Below are positions 16,121-25,782 of a DNA stretch of 38,450 nt, one piece after another. Each line of letters opens with the position of its first letter. The first letter of the stretch is position 1. The position numbers and the translations under genes were made by a program. This DNA comes from an uncultured Pseudomonadota bacterium. GTDB lineage: Bacteria > Pseudomonadota > Alphaproteobacteria > RUG11792. Under the pieces are notes generated by a model. The model was not told where the DNA came from. It saw nothing but the letters and a program-made list of their open reading frames with translations, and did not search any database. The stretch lies in assembly GCA_902769055.1 (NCBI GenBank), contig CACXNL010000007.1, forward strand, positions 1-38,450. Direction: 5' to 3'.

Positions 16121-17990
16121 TTTTGTCGTTTCCCAAATCAAAACGAGCGCAAGGTATTGTAATTGATACTTTCGCCCCACCAAGTTTTGCAGATTTCCCC
16201 AAACTTATTTCCCCATTGTGATCTTTTATGATTCTATACACAATTGCCAATCCCAAACCGGTTCCTTTCTCCCTTGTTGTATAATACGGCTCGAATGCTT
16301 TTTTAATCCCGTCATCCGAAACCCCGGCACCATCGTCTTCGATCGATATGTTCATTGTACCATCTCGTACAAAAAAATCAGTCACAATGTTTCCGATATA
16401 AGGGTATTTAGATGTATTATTTTCCACAATTGAATTGATTGCATTTTGTATTAGGTTCATCATAACTTGATTGATTTGCCCCGGATCTATACTGCAAAAA
16501 AATTCCTTCTTATCGGAGTTATGGTCGAACTTTATGTTTCTATTCGCAGTAGCCTGAATAAAGGTCACTTGCTCTAGTAATTTGACGATATCTACGCGCT
16601 CAAATTTAGGCGCAGGCATTCTCGCAAAATCTGAAAATTCCTTTATCAAACTGTTAATACAATGAACTTGACGGAGTACAGTATCGATACAAGAGCGAAA
16701 TACTTCTGGATCGCTTGTTATTTCTTTTTGATACTTGCTTCTTAAACGTTCAACAGAAAGTTGGATCGGAGTTAACGGATTTTTTATTTCATGTGCGATT
16801 TTGCGTGCTATGTCTTTCCAGGCATTTTGTTTACTAAGCTCTACTAATCGCTGCTTTTGTTGCTCTAATTGTGTCACCATATTATTGAAAGTTGATACCA
16901 AAATATCAATTTCGGTTTTTGTCTTGGGTACAGTTACCGGATTGATGTAATTTTTATTCGATATTCGCTCTGTTGCAATAATCAGTTTACGTATTGGATG
17001 AAAAATTCTTCTTGCAAATATAGCTCCAATCAAAATTGAAATGAGCACGATTAAAAGCACTACCGTGAAAAACAAAGCTATAAATGAATATCTCATTTTT
17101 GCATTGTAAAGTTTTATATTTGAATAGTCATCTATAGCATTTTTTATGCCTTGTGCTCCTAATATAAAGTTTTTATTTATAGGTGCGGAAGCGAGAAGAT
17201 ATATTCCTAGATTTTCATCAATCATCGATAACGCTGTAACTGACACAGGAGTAGTCCGTATTACGGTATTTCCATTTTCTATACAATCGATTTCCCTTAG
17301 TTTTTCTTCAAATTCTGCTTCCGCACCTGCTGCAAAAGTAGTTTTTGAAATGATTCGCGAAGAACCAAATACCAGCTTTTGTATAACAGAAACGTCAACT
17401 CTGGAATCTGCAAACTCTTCATTCAAAACTTTATTCATTCGAGATGTATCAACCGCATATTCGTTTATACACCCCTTTATTCGAATACTTATCACATCGA
17501 CAAATTTTGCAAGGGTATTTTCCATTTCGTTTGTATAAAGTGCAGAAATACCTTTGGCATTATTTAAGATGACATTCATTGGAGTTTTAAATAAATTCTC
17601 TATATTAACATTAAAAAATAACATCCAAAATATGAAAAGGCATATTGAAGGTATAATAGCCATGCTGGAAAACAAAATAAATATTTGTCGGCGAAACGAG
17701 TGTCTTTTTGTGTTTGTATCTTTTAAATTAAGAATTATCCTAATGCGTTTATAAAAAATAAACGAAATAAACAGCAGCAATATAACATCAAAGACAATCA
17801 AAAAGATGACAAAATCAAAATTGATTTCGTAACCATTGAAAATAATGTATTCCATTAACAAAAATACTGCTGCCGCAAGTATTGAAAAATGCCAGATCTG
17901 ACTCTGTTTTATACCGATGCTCAAAAACGGCATACAGTACTCGTTCTGTATACTCCTACCCCGTGAGTGTAGCATGCTGCCATACCTCAT
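16110..17990 (-). CDS. ntrY: Sensor histidine kinase NtrY, PAS domain missing
   Basis: A 626-aa membrane sensor kinase. Membrane helices are at about 32-52, 60-80, 103-127 and 302-325, with an extracytoplasmic loop of about 175 residues between the last two. A HAMP domain covers about 326-378. The phospho-accepting His400 lies in IAHEIKNPLTPIQLS, followed by N box MNLIQNAINSIVEN, G1 EDDGAGVSDDG and G2 GTGLGLAIVYRI. Typical NtrY is about 750 aa with a PAS domain between HAMP and the His domain; here the gap is about 20 residues, so the PAS is absent. It starts 10 nt after the uvrD stop. The start codon is uncertain: ATG 17990 lacks a clear ribosome site and Met20 is another choice. Confidence 0.92.
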   Translation of the reverse strand: MRYGSMLHSRGRSIQNEYCMPFLSIGIKQSQIWHFSILAAAVFLLMEYIIFNGYEINFDFVIFLIVFDVILLLFISFIFYKRIRIILNLKDTNTKRHSFRRQIFILFSSMAIIPSICLFIFWMLFFNVNIENLFKTPMNVILNNAKGISALYTNEMENTLAKFVDVISIRIKGCINEYAVDTSRMNKVLNEEFADSRVDVSVIQKLVFGSSRIISKTTFAAGAEAEFEEKLREIDCIENGNTVIRTTPVSVTALSMIDENLGIYLLASAPINKNFILGAQGIKNAIDDYSNIKLYNAKMRYSFIALFFTVVLLIVLISILIGAIFARRIFHPIRKLIIATERISNKNYINPVTVPKTKTEIDILVSTFNNMVTQLEQQKQRLVELSKQNAWKDIARKIAHEIKNPLTPIQLSVERLRSKYQKEITSDPEVFRSCIDTVLRQVHCINSLIKEFSDFARMPAPKFERVDIVKLLEQVTFIQATANRNIKFDHNSDKKEFFCSIDPGQINQVMMNLIQNAINSIVENNTSKYPYIGNIVTDFFVRDGTMNISIEDDGAGVSDDGIKKAFEPYYTTREKGTGLGLAIVYRIIKDHNGEISLGKSAKLGGAKVSITIPCARFDLGNDKNAI

Positions 17991-18000
17991 GCTGAAGTAG

Positions 18001-19938
18001 TTACCCTGCGCTGCCTATTATCTTTACACAGCTCTTCGGCAGGTCGCGTAAAAATCTGGATGGTGAGGCGTACGTGGGGGTAGGGGAGGCATATGAGCCT
18101 CGTCTGTTGCAAAACGTTATGTATGCTTCCTTTTTCGCGCGCGTTATCGCAACGTAGCAAAGTCGTCGCTCCTCTTCTATGCCTATATCGCCTTTTTCGT
18201 AAATCGATTTTTGATGCGGCAGTATACCCTCCTCAAATCCCGGTATAAACACGCTATGGAACTCGAGCCCTTTTGCCGCGTGTATCGTCGATATAGTAAG
18301 CATGTCGTAATTATTCGTATTCGTTTTGTCCATCACCAAACTGACGTAATCCAAAAATTCATTTACGTCCTCAAATTCCTCCAAAGACTTAACCAATTCG
18401 TCCAAAGTCTCCAGCCTCGCCTCATCTTCAAGAATTTTAGAGCTCTGCAACATCGCTATATACCCAGATTCTTTCAGGATTTTCTGCATCAATTCAGATG
18501 GAGACAACGTTTCGATTTCCTGTCGCCAGCCATTTATTTGCTCAAAAAACTTCAGAAGTTTCGTATTTGACGCAGATTTCGAGCTTTCGGCGACCAACAA
18601 AGCGGCTTTAGGTAGCGAAATCGATTTTTCTTTAGACAAAGCGTAAAATTTATTTATCGAAGTCGTGCCAATTCCACGTTTCGGCAGATTTACGATCCGC
18701 TCGAAAGCCACGCCGTCATCCGGATTTACCACCAATCGCAAGTACGCAATTGCATCTTTTACTTCCTTCCGCTCATAGAATTTCAATCCTCCAACCACGA
18801 TATACGGTATTCCCTCCGCCAAGAACCGCTCTTCAAAGACGCGTGTCTGGAATGTCGCCCGAACTAAAATAGCAATATCGTGATATGCAAGTCCATGCTT
18901 ATGTTTATTTTCAACAAGAGCTGCAATAAATCTCGCCTCCTCCGCCGGGTGCATCAGTGCTTTTACTATAATCGGTAATCCAGCTTCCTCCTCAGTCCAA
19001 AATTTCTTTGTCATTCTCATCGAGTTTTTCGCGATCAGCCCACTCGCTGCCTGTATGATATTTTTTGTAGAACGGTAATTCTGTCCAAGTCGAATAATCG
19101 TTGGGTTCTTAAAATCTTGGTCGAATTTCAGTATATTTCCGACATCTGCACCACGCCAGCTGTATATCGATTGGTCATCGTCACCAACGCAACAAATATT
19201 GCCATGTCCCATCGCTAATAATCTGAGCCATATATACTGCGCAGTATTAGTATCTTGATATTCATCAACCATAATATACTTAAACTTTTCCTGATATATT
19301 TGCAAAATCTCTTGATTTTTCTTGAAAAGTTCGATGGAAATCTTCAGAATATCCCCGAAATCAACCGCATCCAGGGACGCCAGCATATCCTGATATGGCT
19401 GATACAAATTTGCAGCAATAGCCTCTGCCGTAAATCGCGGCGCCCCCCTCTTCGCATCATCCGGATTACAGCACTTATCCTTCCAACGATTTATATAATA
19501 CGCAACTTGTTTTGGCGTATTCTTTTTGTCATCCACCTTATACTCAGCCGTAATTTTCTTGAGCAAGCGCAATTGATCGGCTGCGTCTATTATGGTAAAA
19601 TTCGCACTTCTATTGAACAAATCGTGATAAGGACGAATAATGCGAAGTGCTAAAGAGTGGAACGTACCAATCCACAATTTTTCACTAGAGTATTCAAATG
19701 TACTCGATCGATTTAAAAGATTTACAGAGCGTTCTTTCATTTCATTTGCAGCTTTATTAGTGAATGTGACCGCCAAAATTTCGTTTATACGGCACAGATG
19801 TTGCGAGACAATATACGCAAGACGCGACGTTAAAACCCTGGTTTTCCCAGTTCCAGCACCAGCTAATACCAACACTGCTCCTTCAGTTGTCTGAACTGCC
19901 TCTCGTTGTTCTTTATTTAGTGACGACAAATCGAACAT
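18001..19938 (-). CDS. uvrD: UvrD/PcrA/Rep-type 3'-5' DNA helicase
   Basis: A 645-aa superfamily 1A helicase for repair and replication restart. Motifs in order: Q-motif region LNKEQREAVQ, Walker A LAGAGTGKTRVL, Walker B VDEYQDTN, motif III CVGDDDQSIYSWRGA, motif IV LGQNYRST, motif V TIHAAKGLEF, and motif VI EEERRLCYVAITRAKK. It lacks the ~75-residue C-terminal tail of E. coli UvrD or PcrA (about 720 aa) that contacts RNA polymerase, so its role may be closer to Rep, or the tail was lost by reduction. ATG 19938. It is the first gene of the long minus-strand run and is divergent from the ATPase gene at 20072. Confidence 0.94.
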   Translation of the reverse strand: MFDLSSLNKEQREAVQTTEGAVLVLAGAGTGKTRVLTSRLAYIVSQHLCRINEILAVTFTNKAANEMKERSVNLLNRSSTFEYSSEKLWIGTFHSLALRIIRPYHDLFNRSANFTIIDAADQLRLLKKITAEYKVDDKKNTPKQVAYYINRWKDKCCNPDDAKRGAPRFTAEAIAANLYQPYQDMLASLDAVDFGDILKISIELFKKNQEILQIYQEKFKYIMVDEYQDTNTAQYIWLRLLAMGHGNICCVGDDDQSIYSWRGADVGNILKFDQDFKNPTIIRLGQNYRSTKNIIQAASGLIAKNSMRMTKKFWTEEEAGLPIIVKALMHPAEEARFIAALVENKHKHGLAYHDIAILVRATFQTRVFEERFLAEGIPYIVVGGLKFYERKEVKDAIAYLRLVVNPDDGVAFERIVNLPKRGIGTTSINKFYALSKEKSISLPKAALLVAESSKSASNTKLLKFFEQINGWRQEIETLSPSELMQKILKESGYIAMLQSSKILEDEARLETLDELVKSLEEFEDVNEFLDYVSLVMDKTNTNNYDMLTISTIHAAKGLEFHSVFIPGFEEGILPHQKSIYEKGDIGIEEERRLCYVAITRAKKEAYITFCNRRGSYASPTPTYASPSRFLRDLPKSCVKIIGSAG

Positions 19939-20034
19939 GAAATGCTTCGCAAAATTCCAAATACCCTCCTAATCCTAGCATTTATACCGACATAATCAAA
20001 CTTCAATACTGAAGATAACTTTAGATAAATTTGA

Positions 20035-20040
20035 TATAAT
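20035..20040 (+). promoter_or_regulatory. -10 element before the ATPase-HEPN gene
   Basis: A perfect TATAAT in an AT-rich stretch 31 nt before ATG 20072. No convincing -35 is found at 16-18 nt spacing. The predicted leader is about 25 nt and has no Shine-Dalgarno match; it contains a five-codon reading frame (ATG at 20062) that overlaps the true start. Confidence 0.4.
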
Positions 20041-20071
20041 CTTAAAAGATTTTTACGATTTATGAAAAAAA

Positions 20072-21991
20072 ATGGATAAGTTCTTTATAAGAAAACTGAA
20101 ATTTCGTAGCAGCAAAATGATACATCCTTGCAAAACAGATATTTTGAATGGTTTAGAATTAGACTTTTACAATAAAATAATGGAAAAACCGTATAGTACA
20201 ATCATCCTTGCGGGAGAAAATGGGTGCGGAAAGACGACGATCCTTTATGAAATTTATCAGGTGAGAGATGATGTTTCCCCTTACCTCAAGGCATCTCCCG
20301 TAGATGCTGAGAATTTGCGTGATTTGAACGATAACTGGAGTTTTGAATATTTGTACCTTGAATCTCAAGAATCAACAAAGGATAACAAGGAAATAAAATG
20401 CTATGTATACGAATGCAAGTGTCGCGATAATCAAGATCATCCGCATTATCATTATAAGATACGACAATATTTCAAAGAGGAATTTGATAAAAAATGCACT
20501 AATGAAATGGAAGAACAAAAAGATGAGAATTGTAATTTTCCTCAAGTAAAGATAAAAGGTTACGGCGGTTACTCACCATTTATTTCGAACGATAATGATC
20601 ACAATGAGACATCTGTTTTGAAGATGTTACAAGATTTGTACATTAAGGATAGTCAGGATGACAAAATCGAAAACGGTCGTATATCTCGACTTAAAAAAGC
20701 ATTTGATCGCTTCTTTGCAGAAGAAAATTTGGAACTGTGCAAACACCCAGAAATTACAATTCACCCCATAAACGCCAACTTCTTAGAAGCGCAGAGGCGA
20801 CCATACGCTATTCCCGCTAAGGATGATAAAGTGAGCGTTCTTATTAAGCCGGAATCAGAAAAATGGAAAATAAAATTTTTCGGCAAAATTACTATCCAAA
20901 GAAATCAAGATATAAACGGGATAAAGGAGATTGATTCAGGTAAAGCCGTAAATCACGCGCTTAGAAGATTTTATGATATAGCCCAGTTTTCTCATCAATA
21001 TCCGCAGCAAGACACTAATTTTTCGTTTACTTTTAATAAAAAGGGGGAAAAATTTAATATACATCTTTTAAGCAGTGGAGAACAGAGGATTGTCTTGATG
21101 GCGAGTAATTTCCTCTTTCCTAGGAAAGAGGCTAGTCCACAGCACAATGGGGGAATACCTGAGAGCATTTCACCTCATATTGTCCTCGTTGATGAACCAG
21201 AACTAAGTATGCACCCGAAATGGCAGAAGCGAATACTCAAGTACTACCAGGATTTACTATCTGTTGACAAAGTTGATGAAAATGGTAATCCGATAAAGAA
21301 TGAAAAAGGCGAGATAGCAAAGGAACAAACAGCGCAACTAATCGTCGCCACGCACTCACAGCATATCATCGAATCAGCAATGACTGGTGCAAACAAAGAC
21401 GATACGCTGATTATTATTCTGAAAGAGGCTCTGAAGGAAAAAGACGGGAAAATTGAACCAACATACGTATACAGCACAGACAATGGTTTTTGCGTAAAGA
21501 AAGATAGAGCGGAGGAAAACGATGCACCTGAAAATGACGACTTCATTTTCAATGATAGCCCGACACCGGCGGAAGTAAATTACATCGTATTCGGTATTTC
21601 ATCTCCTGACTATCATCAGCACTTGTATGCTTATTTACAAGTTAAGAAACATAAAAACATTTTAGATATCGATACCTACATTCATGAGCAAATAGAAGCG
21701 AAAATTTACGAAAACATTAAGAAAATTAAGGCACTGGGAGTCAACAAAGATAATTTCGAAAAAGGGATGAAGGACTGGAGTAAAAAAGAAAGCTGGTTAA
21801 AAGAGGATACATATAACGGCACGACCTGGAAAACTTTACCCACTTACATACGAAATACGATAGATCATCTTTACAAAGACAATGAAAATGATAAAAGACA
21901 CTATACACCTGATGAATTAGAAATGTCCATTGAACTACTGCGAGTAATTATAAATAAACTTAAAACTGAAGGAGGCATCCAGAGCTTATAG
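20072..21991 (+). CDS. ABC/SMC-type ATPase with C-terminal HEPN-like motif, possible defence gene
   Basis: A 639-aa soluble protein. Residues 48-55 are a Walker A (GENGCGKT). An ABC-type signature SSGEQRIVL starts at 334, Walker B is LVDEPELSMHP (Asp374-Glu375), and the switch His is in VATHSQ (His428). This is the RecF/SMC-like class (AAA_15/AAA_21). No membrane segment is seen and the insert between motifs is highly charged. The C-terminal ~150 residues are helical and contain YIRNTIDH: Arg594-Asn-Thr-Ile-Asp-His599 fits the R-polar-x3-H signature of HEPN RNases, within a LPTYIRN...YTPDELEMSI context. ATPase plus HEPN is the layout of the anticodon nucleases PrrC and RloC, so an RNA-cutting phage-defence role is plausible but inferred. 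It is a stand-alone gene between uvrD (divergent) and a tRNA-Thr, with no partner gene visible. Confidence 0.85.
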   Translation: MDKFFIRKLKFRSSKMIHPCKTDILNGLELDFYNKIMEKPYSTIILAGENGCGKTTILYEIYQVRDDVSPYLKASPVDAENLRDLNDNWSFEYLYLESQESTKDNKEIKCYVYECKCRDNQDHPHYHYKIRQYFKEEFDKKCTNEMEEQKDENCNFPQVKIKGYGGYSPFISNDNDHNETSVLKMLQDLYIKDSQDDKIENGRISRLKKAFDRFFAEENLELCKHPEITIHPINANFLEAQRRPYAIPAKDDKVSVLIKPESEKWKIKFFGKITIQRNQDINGIKEIDSGKAVNHALRRFYDIAQFSHQYPQQDTNFSFTFNKKGEKFNIHLLSSGEQRIVLMASNFLFPRKEASPQHNGGIPESISPHIVLVDEPELSMHPKWQKRILKYYQDLLSVDKVDENGNPIKNEKGEIAKEQTAQLIVATHSQHIIESAMTGANKDDTLIIILKEALKEKDGKIEPTYVYSTDNGFCVKKDRAEENDAPENDDFIFNDSPTPAEVNYIVFGISSPDYHQHLYAYLQVKKHKNILDIDTYIHEQIEAKIYENIKKIKALGVNKDNFEKGMKDWSKKESWLKEDTYNGTTWKTLPTYIRNTIDHLYKDNENDKRHYTPDELEMSIELLRVIINKLKTEGGIQSL

Positions 21992-22037
21992 ACATCCCCT
22001 GGACGGTTCTCAGCAAGTGTGGTACCCTCAAGTGTGC

Positions 22038-22091
<54 letters not shown>

Positions 22092-22113
<22 letters not shown>

Positions 22114-22409
22114 TAAAATTTCGATATACAGATTCTCTTTTCTCGCGATTTGTGACCGCGTTTTATTGAGATGTTTGATTTCGGCACGTTGAACATTTTT
22201 GCTAAAAATTCTATCAAAGCGATATTCGCCCTATTTTCAATTGGGCGTTCGTGTATTGCAATTTTAAGCGCCTTCCCATGCTCAGTCTCGATAATCCCAA
22301 GTATTTGCTCATTCTTAGCGCCAGGCACAAGGTATACCGAAAGCTCTACTCCGGATTTTGTCTCAGTGAGCAAATCGGTAGGTAATGTGCGCGATAAATC
22401 TTTAGGCAC
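22092..22409 (-). CDS. UPF0235/DUF167 (YggU-like) protein
   Basis: A 105-aa small protein of the DUF167 family, function unknown. The hallmark is RPIENRANIALIEFLAKMFNVPKSNISIKRGHKSREK. It starts with GTG at 22409, inside the cckA end (8-nt overlap), and has a perfect AAGGAGG ribosome site 9 nt upstream, so it is translated together with cckA. Its last codons and its stop are the antisense of tRNA-Thr(CGU): the TGA is read from the T-loop TTCAAGT. The final residues FYGAEEGT are therefore dictated by the tRNA, not by selection on the protein. Confidence 0.85.
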
Positions 22410-24771
22410 CTGATAAAACCTCCTTCACTTTTACTGCTAAATCCCGCAGAGAAAATGGCTTCTTCAGAAAATGTATATCCGAATTTTTGCTAACGTCCTG
22501 CTTGAAAGTATCCGCAGTGTAGCCCGATATGAAAAGAGTTTTTATGCCTGGCAATTTGTCTTTTATCATTTTGCTCAAGGTGGGACCATCCATTTTGGGC
22601 ATAATAACATCAGTTATCAACAAATCGATTTTCTCGTCATTCAGTATTTCCAGCGCTTCATCGCCACAAGCCGCTTCAATGACCTTGTACCCTTTCTCTC
22701 GCAAAGCTCGTGCTGAAAATACCCTTACCGGCTCTTCGTCCTCCACCAAAAGTATCGTTCCTGAGCCCCCCAAACCCGTCATGTCTGTTTTCTCTTCCAT
22801 TTCTGCCGGTTTTTCTGAACCGGTATATTTCGTTATGTATATTTTGAATGTCGTTCCACTTCCAAGCTCTGATTCAACGTCTATAAATCCACCAGCTTGA
22901 TTTATTATGCCGTAAACGGTTGATAACCCAAGTCCTGTTCCAGTTCCGGCTCTGTGCCGAATATTTTCATCTTTTCTTGAAAAGAACGGATCAAATATGT
23001 TCGGTATATCCTCTTGTGCTATTCCTTTTCCAGTATCGCTAATCTCAATCAGGACGTAGTCTCCAGGCTTAGCCGTGCCGTTCGCGCACATTAACGCTTC
23101 TTCTACATAAACATTATTTGTTTTTATTTTGATTTTTCCTTCGCCTTCAATCGCGTCTCTGGCGTTTATAACCAGGTTCATTATGACTTGTTCCAGCTGG
23201 TTTTCATCAATCTCTATACACCAGACATTTCGTCCATGTACTATCTGCAAGTCAATATCAACTCCGACTAAACGCCTTAATAGCGATGAAAGTTCAATCA
23301 AAATCTCGGTCACCGAAACAACTGTTGGCTTTATCGTTTTTTGTCTCGAAAATGCCAGCAGTTGCTTGACCAAATTTGCAGCTCTACTGGCGTTTTGCCT
23401 AATCTGCATGATATCGCCATACGACGGGTCGTCTTGCGTATAGCGCTGCAACAAAAGGTCACAAAATCCAATCATCGCAGTTAAAAGATTATTGAAATCG
23501 TGCGCAATTCCTCCCACCAATAGACCGACCGTTTGCATTTTCTGTGACTGAAGGAACTGCTTCTCCAGCCCCTTTTGCGTAGTGACATCCACTATCTGTA
23601 TGAGCAAACGGTTCTTTTCTATTCTGCTGATACAAACTTTTGCTATTGCAGCTCCGCCATCGAATTTGAGCTCTAGCTGCTGTGTATTACTGCTATGTTG
23701 TAATGCTTGTTTTATATGCGATGCAAAATCGCAATCTTCACCCTTTATGAATTCGCAAATATCAGCCCCAACCTGTACTACCTTACTTCCTTCCACGATG
23801 ACTTTATCCTGCGCCATTGACGCAAAAGCGGGGTTTAATGAAATTATTTCTCCAGTTTCTGTTGTTATAACGGATGGTATTGGAGAAGATGTAAAAATAT
23901 CAGTCGTAATCCCTGCATCGTGCGATCTGATAATATCAGCACTATTTGCCTTATAAATTACCCACGGGGTTGTCGAAAATGTGCTTCCCATAGATGATTT
24001 TGCAAGAATTGCCGAAAAACTTCTGGCGAGCCTGGGCTTTATTACAACGCTAACTTGCTTTTGCTGTACATTATCGCTATTAAAATCTTCTATGAATTCA
24101 CCAATGTTTACGCCAACCAACTCGTTTTTATGCGCATTAAGTAAATTGGCAAAAGTAGTGTTAGCTCCGAGAATTTCTCCGGAATTGTTTATATAAAATA
24201 TCCCAAATGGAAAATGGTCGATAAAATTTTCGAGTTTCTCGTAATTCGCAGAGTTTTTTTCCGCTTCTGCAAATTGCTTTGAAATATCACTAATCGTTAC
24301 GACAGAAATACTTTCTCCAATCAATGAATTCTGTTTATCCAGTGTATTTATTGTCGCAAGCCACTTCTTAAATTGATTGTGCAGTCCTGAGCCAGAGCCG
24401 GAAATTGTAGTGTGGCAAGGCGTTCCTGTTTCGAAAAACTTGCAAAAATTTTGATAATTCGGAGACGCCGTAACTCGCGTAGAAAGATTTTGCAGAAACT
24501 CCTCTTTGTCCCCGTATAGTTGCGGATGAGTAGTATATATGACATCATCACTTTCATCAAACGCAATGACTTCGTGGTTTCTGGAAAGGGCTTTAGAAAC
24601 GTCCCTTACGATGTTGAGGAAGTATTCAGCGGAGCGTAAATTTCGTCTCGCCCTGATATACATCCCAAAAACGGATATTAAAATCGCAACTGATACAATA
24701 CACCAAAATATAGCATTTGGCAGCAGCACCTTAACGAACAACTTCCACAAAGTTTCCAGAATTTCCAGCAA
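22402..24771 (-). CDS. cckA: Hybrid histidine kinase CckA
   Basis: A 789-aa kinase/phosphatase at the top of the CckA-ChpT-CtrA phosphorelay that controls the alphaproteobacterial cell cycle and surface genes. One membrane helix is near the N-terminus (LLPNAIFWCIVSVAILISVF). Two PAS-like regions follow (about 180-245 and 300-400). His424 lies in GGIAHDFNNLLTAMIGF, the CckA-type H box; the ATPase domain has MNLVINARDAIEG, SDTGKGI and GTGLGLSTVYGI. A C-terminal receiver carries Asp721 (LLITDVIMPKMDG). I chose TTG 24771 because GGAGG lies 6 nt upstream and it begins just before the membrane helix; the frame upstream of it is antisense to the nupC copy. ctrA and chpT are not in the window. Confidence 0.92.
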   Translation of the reverse strand: MLEILETLWKLFVKVLLPNAIFWCIVSVAILISVFGMYIRARRNLRSAEYFLNIVRDVSKALSRNHEVIAFDESDDVIYTTHPQLYGDKEEFLQNLSTRVTASPNYQNFCKFFETGTPCHTTISGSGSGLHNQFKKWLATINTLDKQNSLIGESISVVTISDISKQFAEAEKNSANYEKLENFIDHFPFGIFYINNSGEILGANTTFANLLNAHKNELVGVNIGEFIEDFNSDNVQQKQVSVVIKPRLARSFSAILAKSSMGSTFSTTPWVIYKANSADIIRSHDAGITTDIFTSSPIPSVITTETGEIISLNPAFASMAQDKVIVEGSKVVQVGADICEFIKGEDCDFASHIKQALQHSSNTQQLELKFDGGAAIAKVCISRIEKNRLLIQIVDVTTQKGLEKQFLQSQKMQTVGLLVGGIAHDFNNLLTAMIGFCDLLLQRYTQDDPSYGDIMQIRQNASRAANLVKQLLAFSRQKTIKPTVVSVTEILIELSSLLRRLVGVDIDLQIVHGRNVWCIEIDENQLEQVIMNLVINARDAIEGEGKIKIKTNNVYVEEALMCANGTAKPGDYVLIEISDTGKGIAQEDIPNIFDPFFSRKDENIRHRAGTGTGLGLSTVYGIINQAGGFIDVESELGSGTTFKIYITKYTGSEKPAEMEEKTDMTGLGGSGTILLVEDEEPVRVFSARALREKGYKVIEAACGDEALEILNDEKIDLLITDVIMPKMDGPTLSKMIKDKLPGIKTLFISGYTADTFKQDVSKNSDIHFLKKPFSLRDLAVKVKEVLSGA

Positions 24772-24788
24772 AGCACGCCTCCGACCAA

Positions 24789-24830
24789 ACCACAAGTGGT
24801 ATTTCCATGTTATCAGAAATTCACAAGTGA
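24789..24830. promoter_or_regulatory. Paired palindromes in the cckA/nupC divergent region
   Basis: ACCAC-AA-GTGGT (24789-24800) and TCAC-AA-GTGA (24821-24830) share the core CACAAGTG (24791-24798 and 24822-24829), exactly 31 bp apart, about three helix turns. They lie in the 100-bp gap between the divergent cckA and nupC starts. This is the usual layout of two operators bound on one DNA face. The regulator is unknown. Confidence 0.45.
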
Positions 24831-25377
24831 TTGACGCACATGATGTTATACTGAACATTGAGGATTGCGTATTGGTGGACGTGAATGTGGTAAGAGCTGT
24901 CGTTGGATACTTTGTGTTTCTCGTTGCATCCATGTTTTTAGCTGAAGAATCAAATATGAAGTTAAATCGCAACTGGAAACCGATTGTATTGGATATTTTG
25001 TTGCAGATTTTCCTGGCATTTGCACTCACTAACTTGCCTGTGTGTATTTCGGCTATTGAATGGATGGCGAGAGGAGTTACGAAGATTAGCGAGGCAACTG
25101 CGGAGGGAACTAAATTCTGTTTTGGATATATTGGCGGCGGGGATTTGCCATTTACTGTTAAAGAAAACGGAAAAACTTTTGTCTTTGCTTTTCAGGCACT
25201 TCCGAGCATTATATTAGTCAGTGTTTTGTCCGCTGTGTTGATGTATTTCAAAATTCTCCCCATTTTATCGAAAATCGTCGGGTATGTTCTTAAATTTGTA
25301 TTTAATATCAAATTACATATCGGAATGTTTGCAATAGCAAGAATTTTCATAGGTCCACAAGAAAACCTTTTTTTTAA

Positions 25378-25385
25378 TCAAAAAC
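25378..25385 (+). repeat. T8 tract at the nupC copy 1 frame break
   Basis: Eight T in a row; seven would restore the reading frame through the conserved EAPLLIK-like motif. Confidence 0.8.
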
Positions 25386-25772
25386 AAACTAAATGCCCTA
25401 ACAAAATCCGAAACATTTATTATATTATCGCTAGCATTTGTGACATCCTCAGCAGGAAATATGCCTGTTATTGCAAATATTTTATCTGAAGTGTGTCCAG
25501 ATGCGTTGAAACATATTATAACAGCCTCAATTTTAAATATAATATCTGTCTTGATACTTGCTCGAGTTGCCATGCCAACACAAGATAGCGTAGTTGATGA
25601 AAAATTCGATATTTCTGAAGAACTCAATCATCCAAATTTAATGAGCGCGATATCACAAGGATTATCTGATGGCTTGAATACTTGGTGGCGTGTTGTTGGT
25701 TCGCTCATTGGCGTAATTGCACTCATCTATATTATAAACTATACTTTAGTTTTATTACTAAATTACTTGTTC

Positions 25773-25782
25773 GGGGGGGGGG
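25773..25782 (+). repeat. G10 tract in nupC copy 1
   Basis: Ten consecutive G coding for a Gly triplet in an otherwise AT-rich gene. Copy 2 has no such run at the matching place (FPNVAGAPITLQ). Length changes here would switch the frame of the last third of the protein. Confidence 0.8.

Noticed and set aside
24539-24871. N-terminal extension of nupC copy 1
   Set aside because: Runs antisense to cckA; alignment with copy 2 begins at about 24872, where a GAGGA ribosome site is found.
24772-25029. N-terminal extension of CckA to 875 residues
   Set aside because: The extra 86 residues are antisense to nupC copy 1 and have a random composition; a GGAGG ribosome site before TTG 24771 fits the membrane helix that follows.
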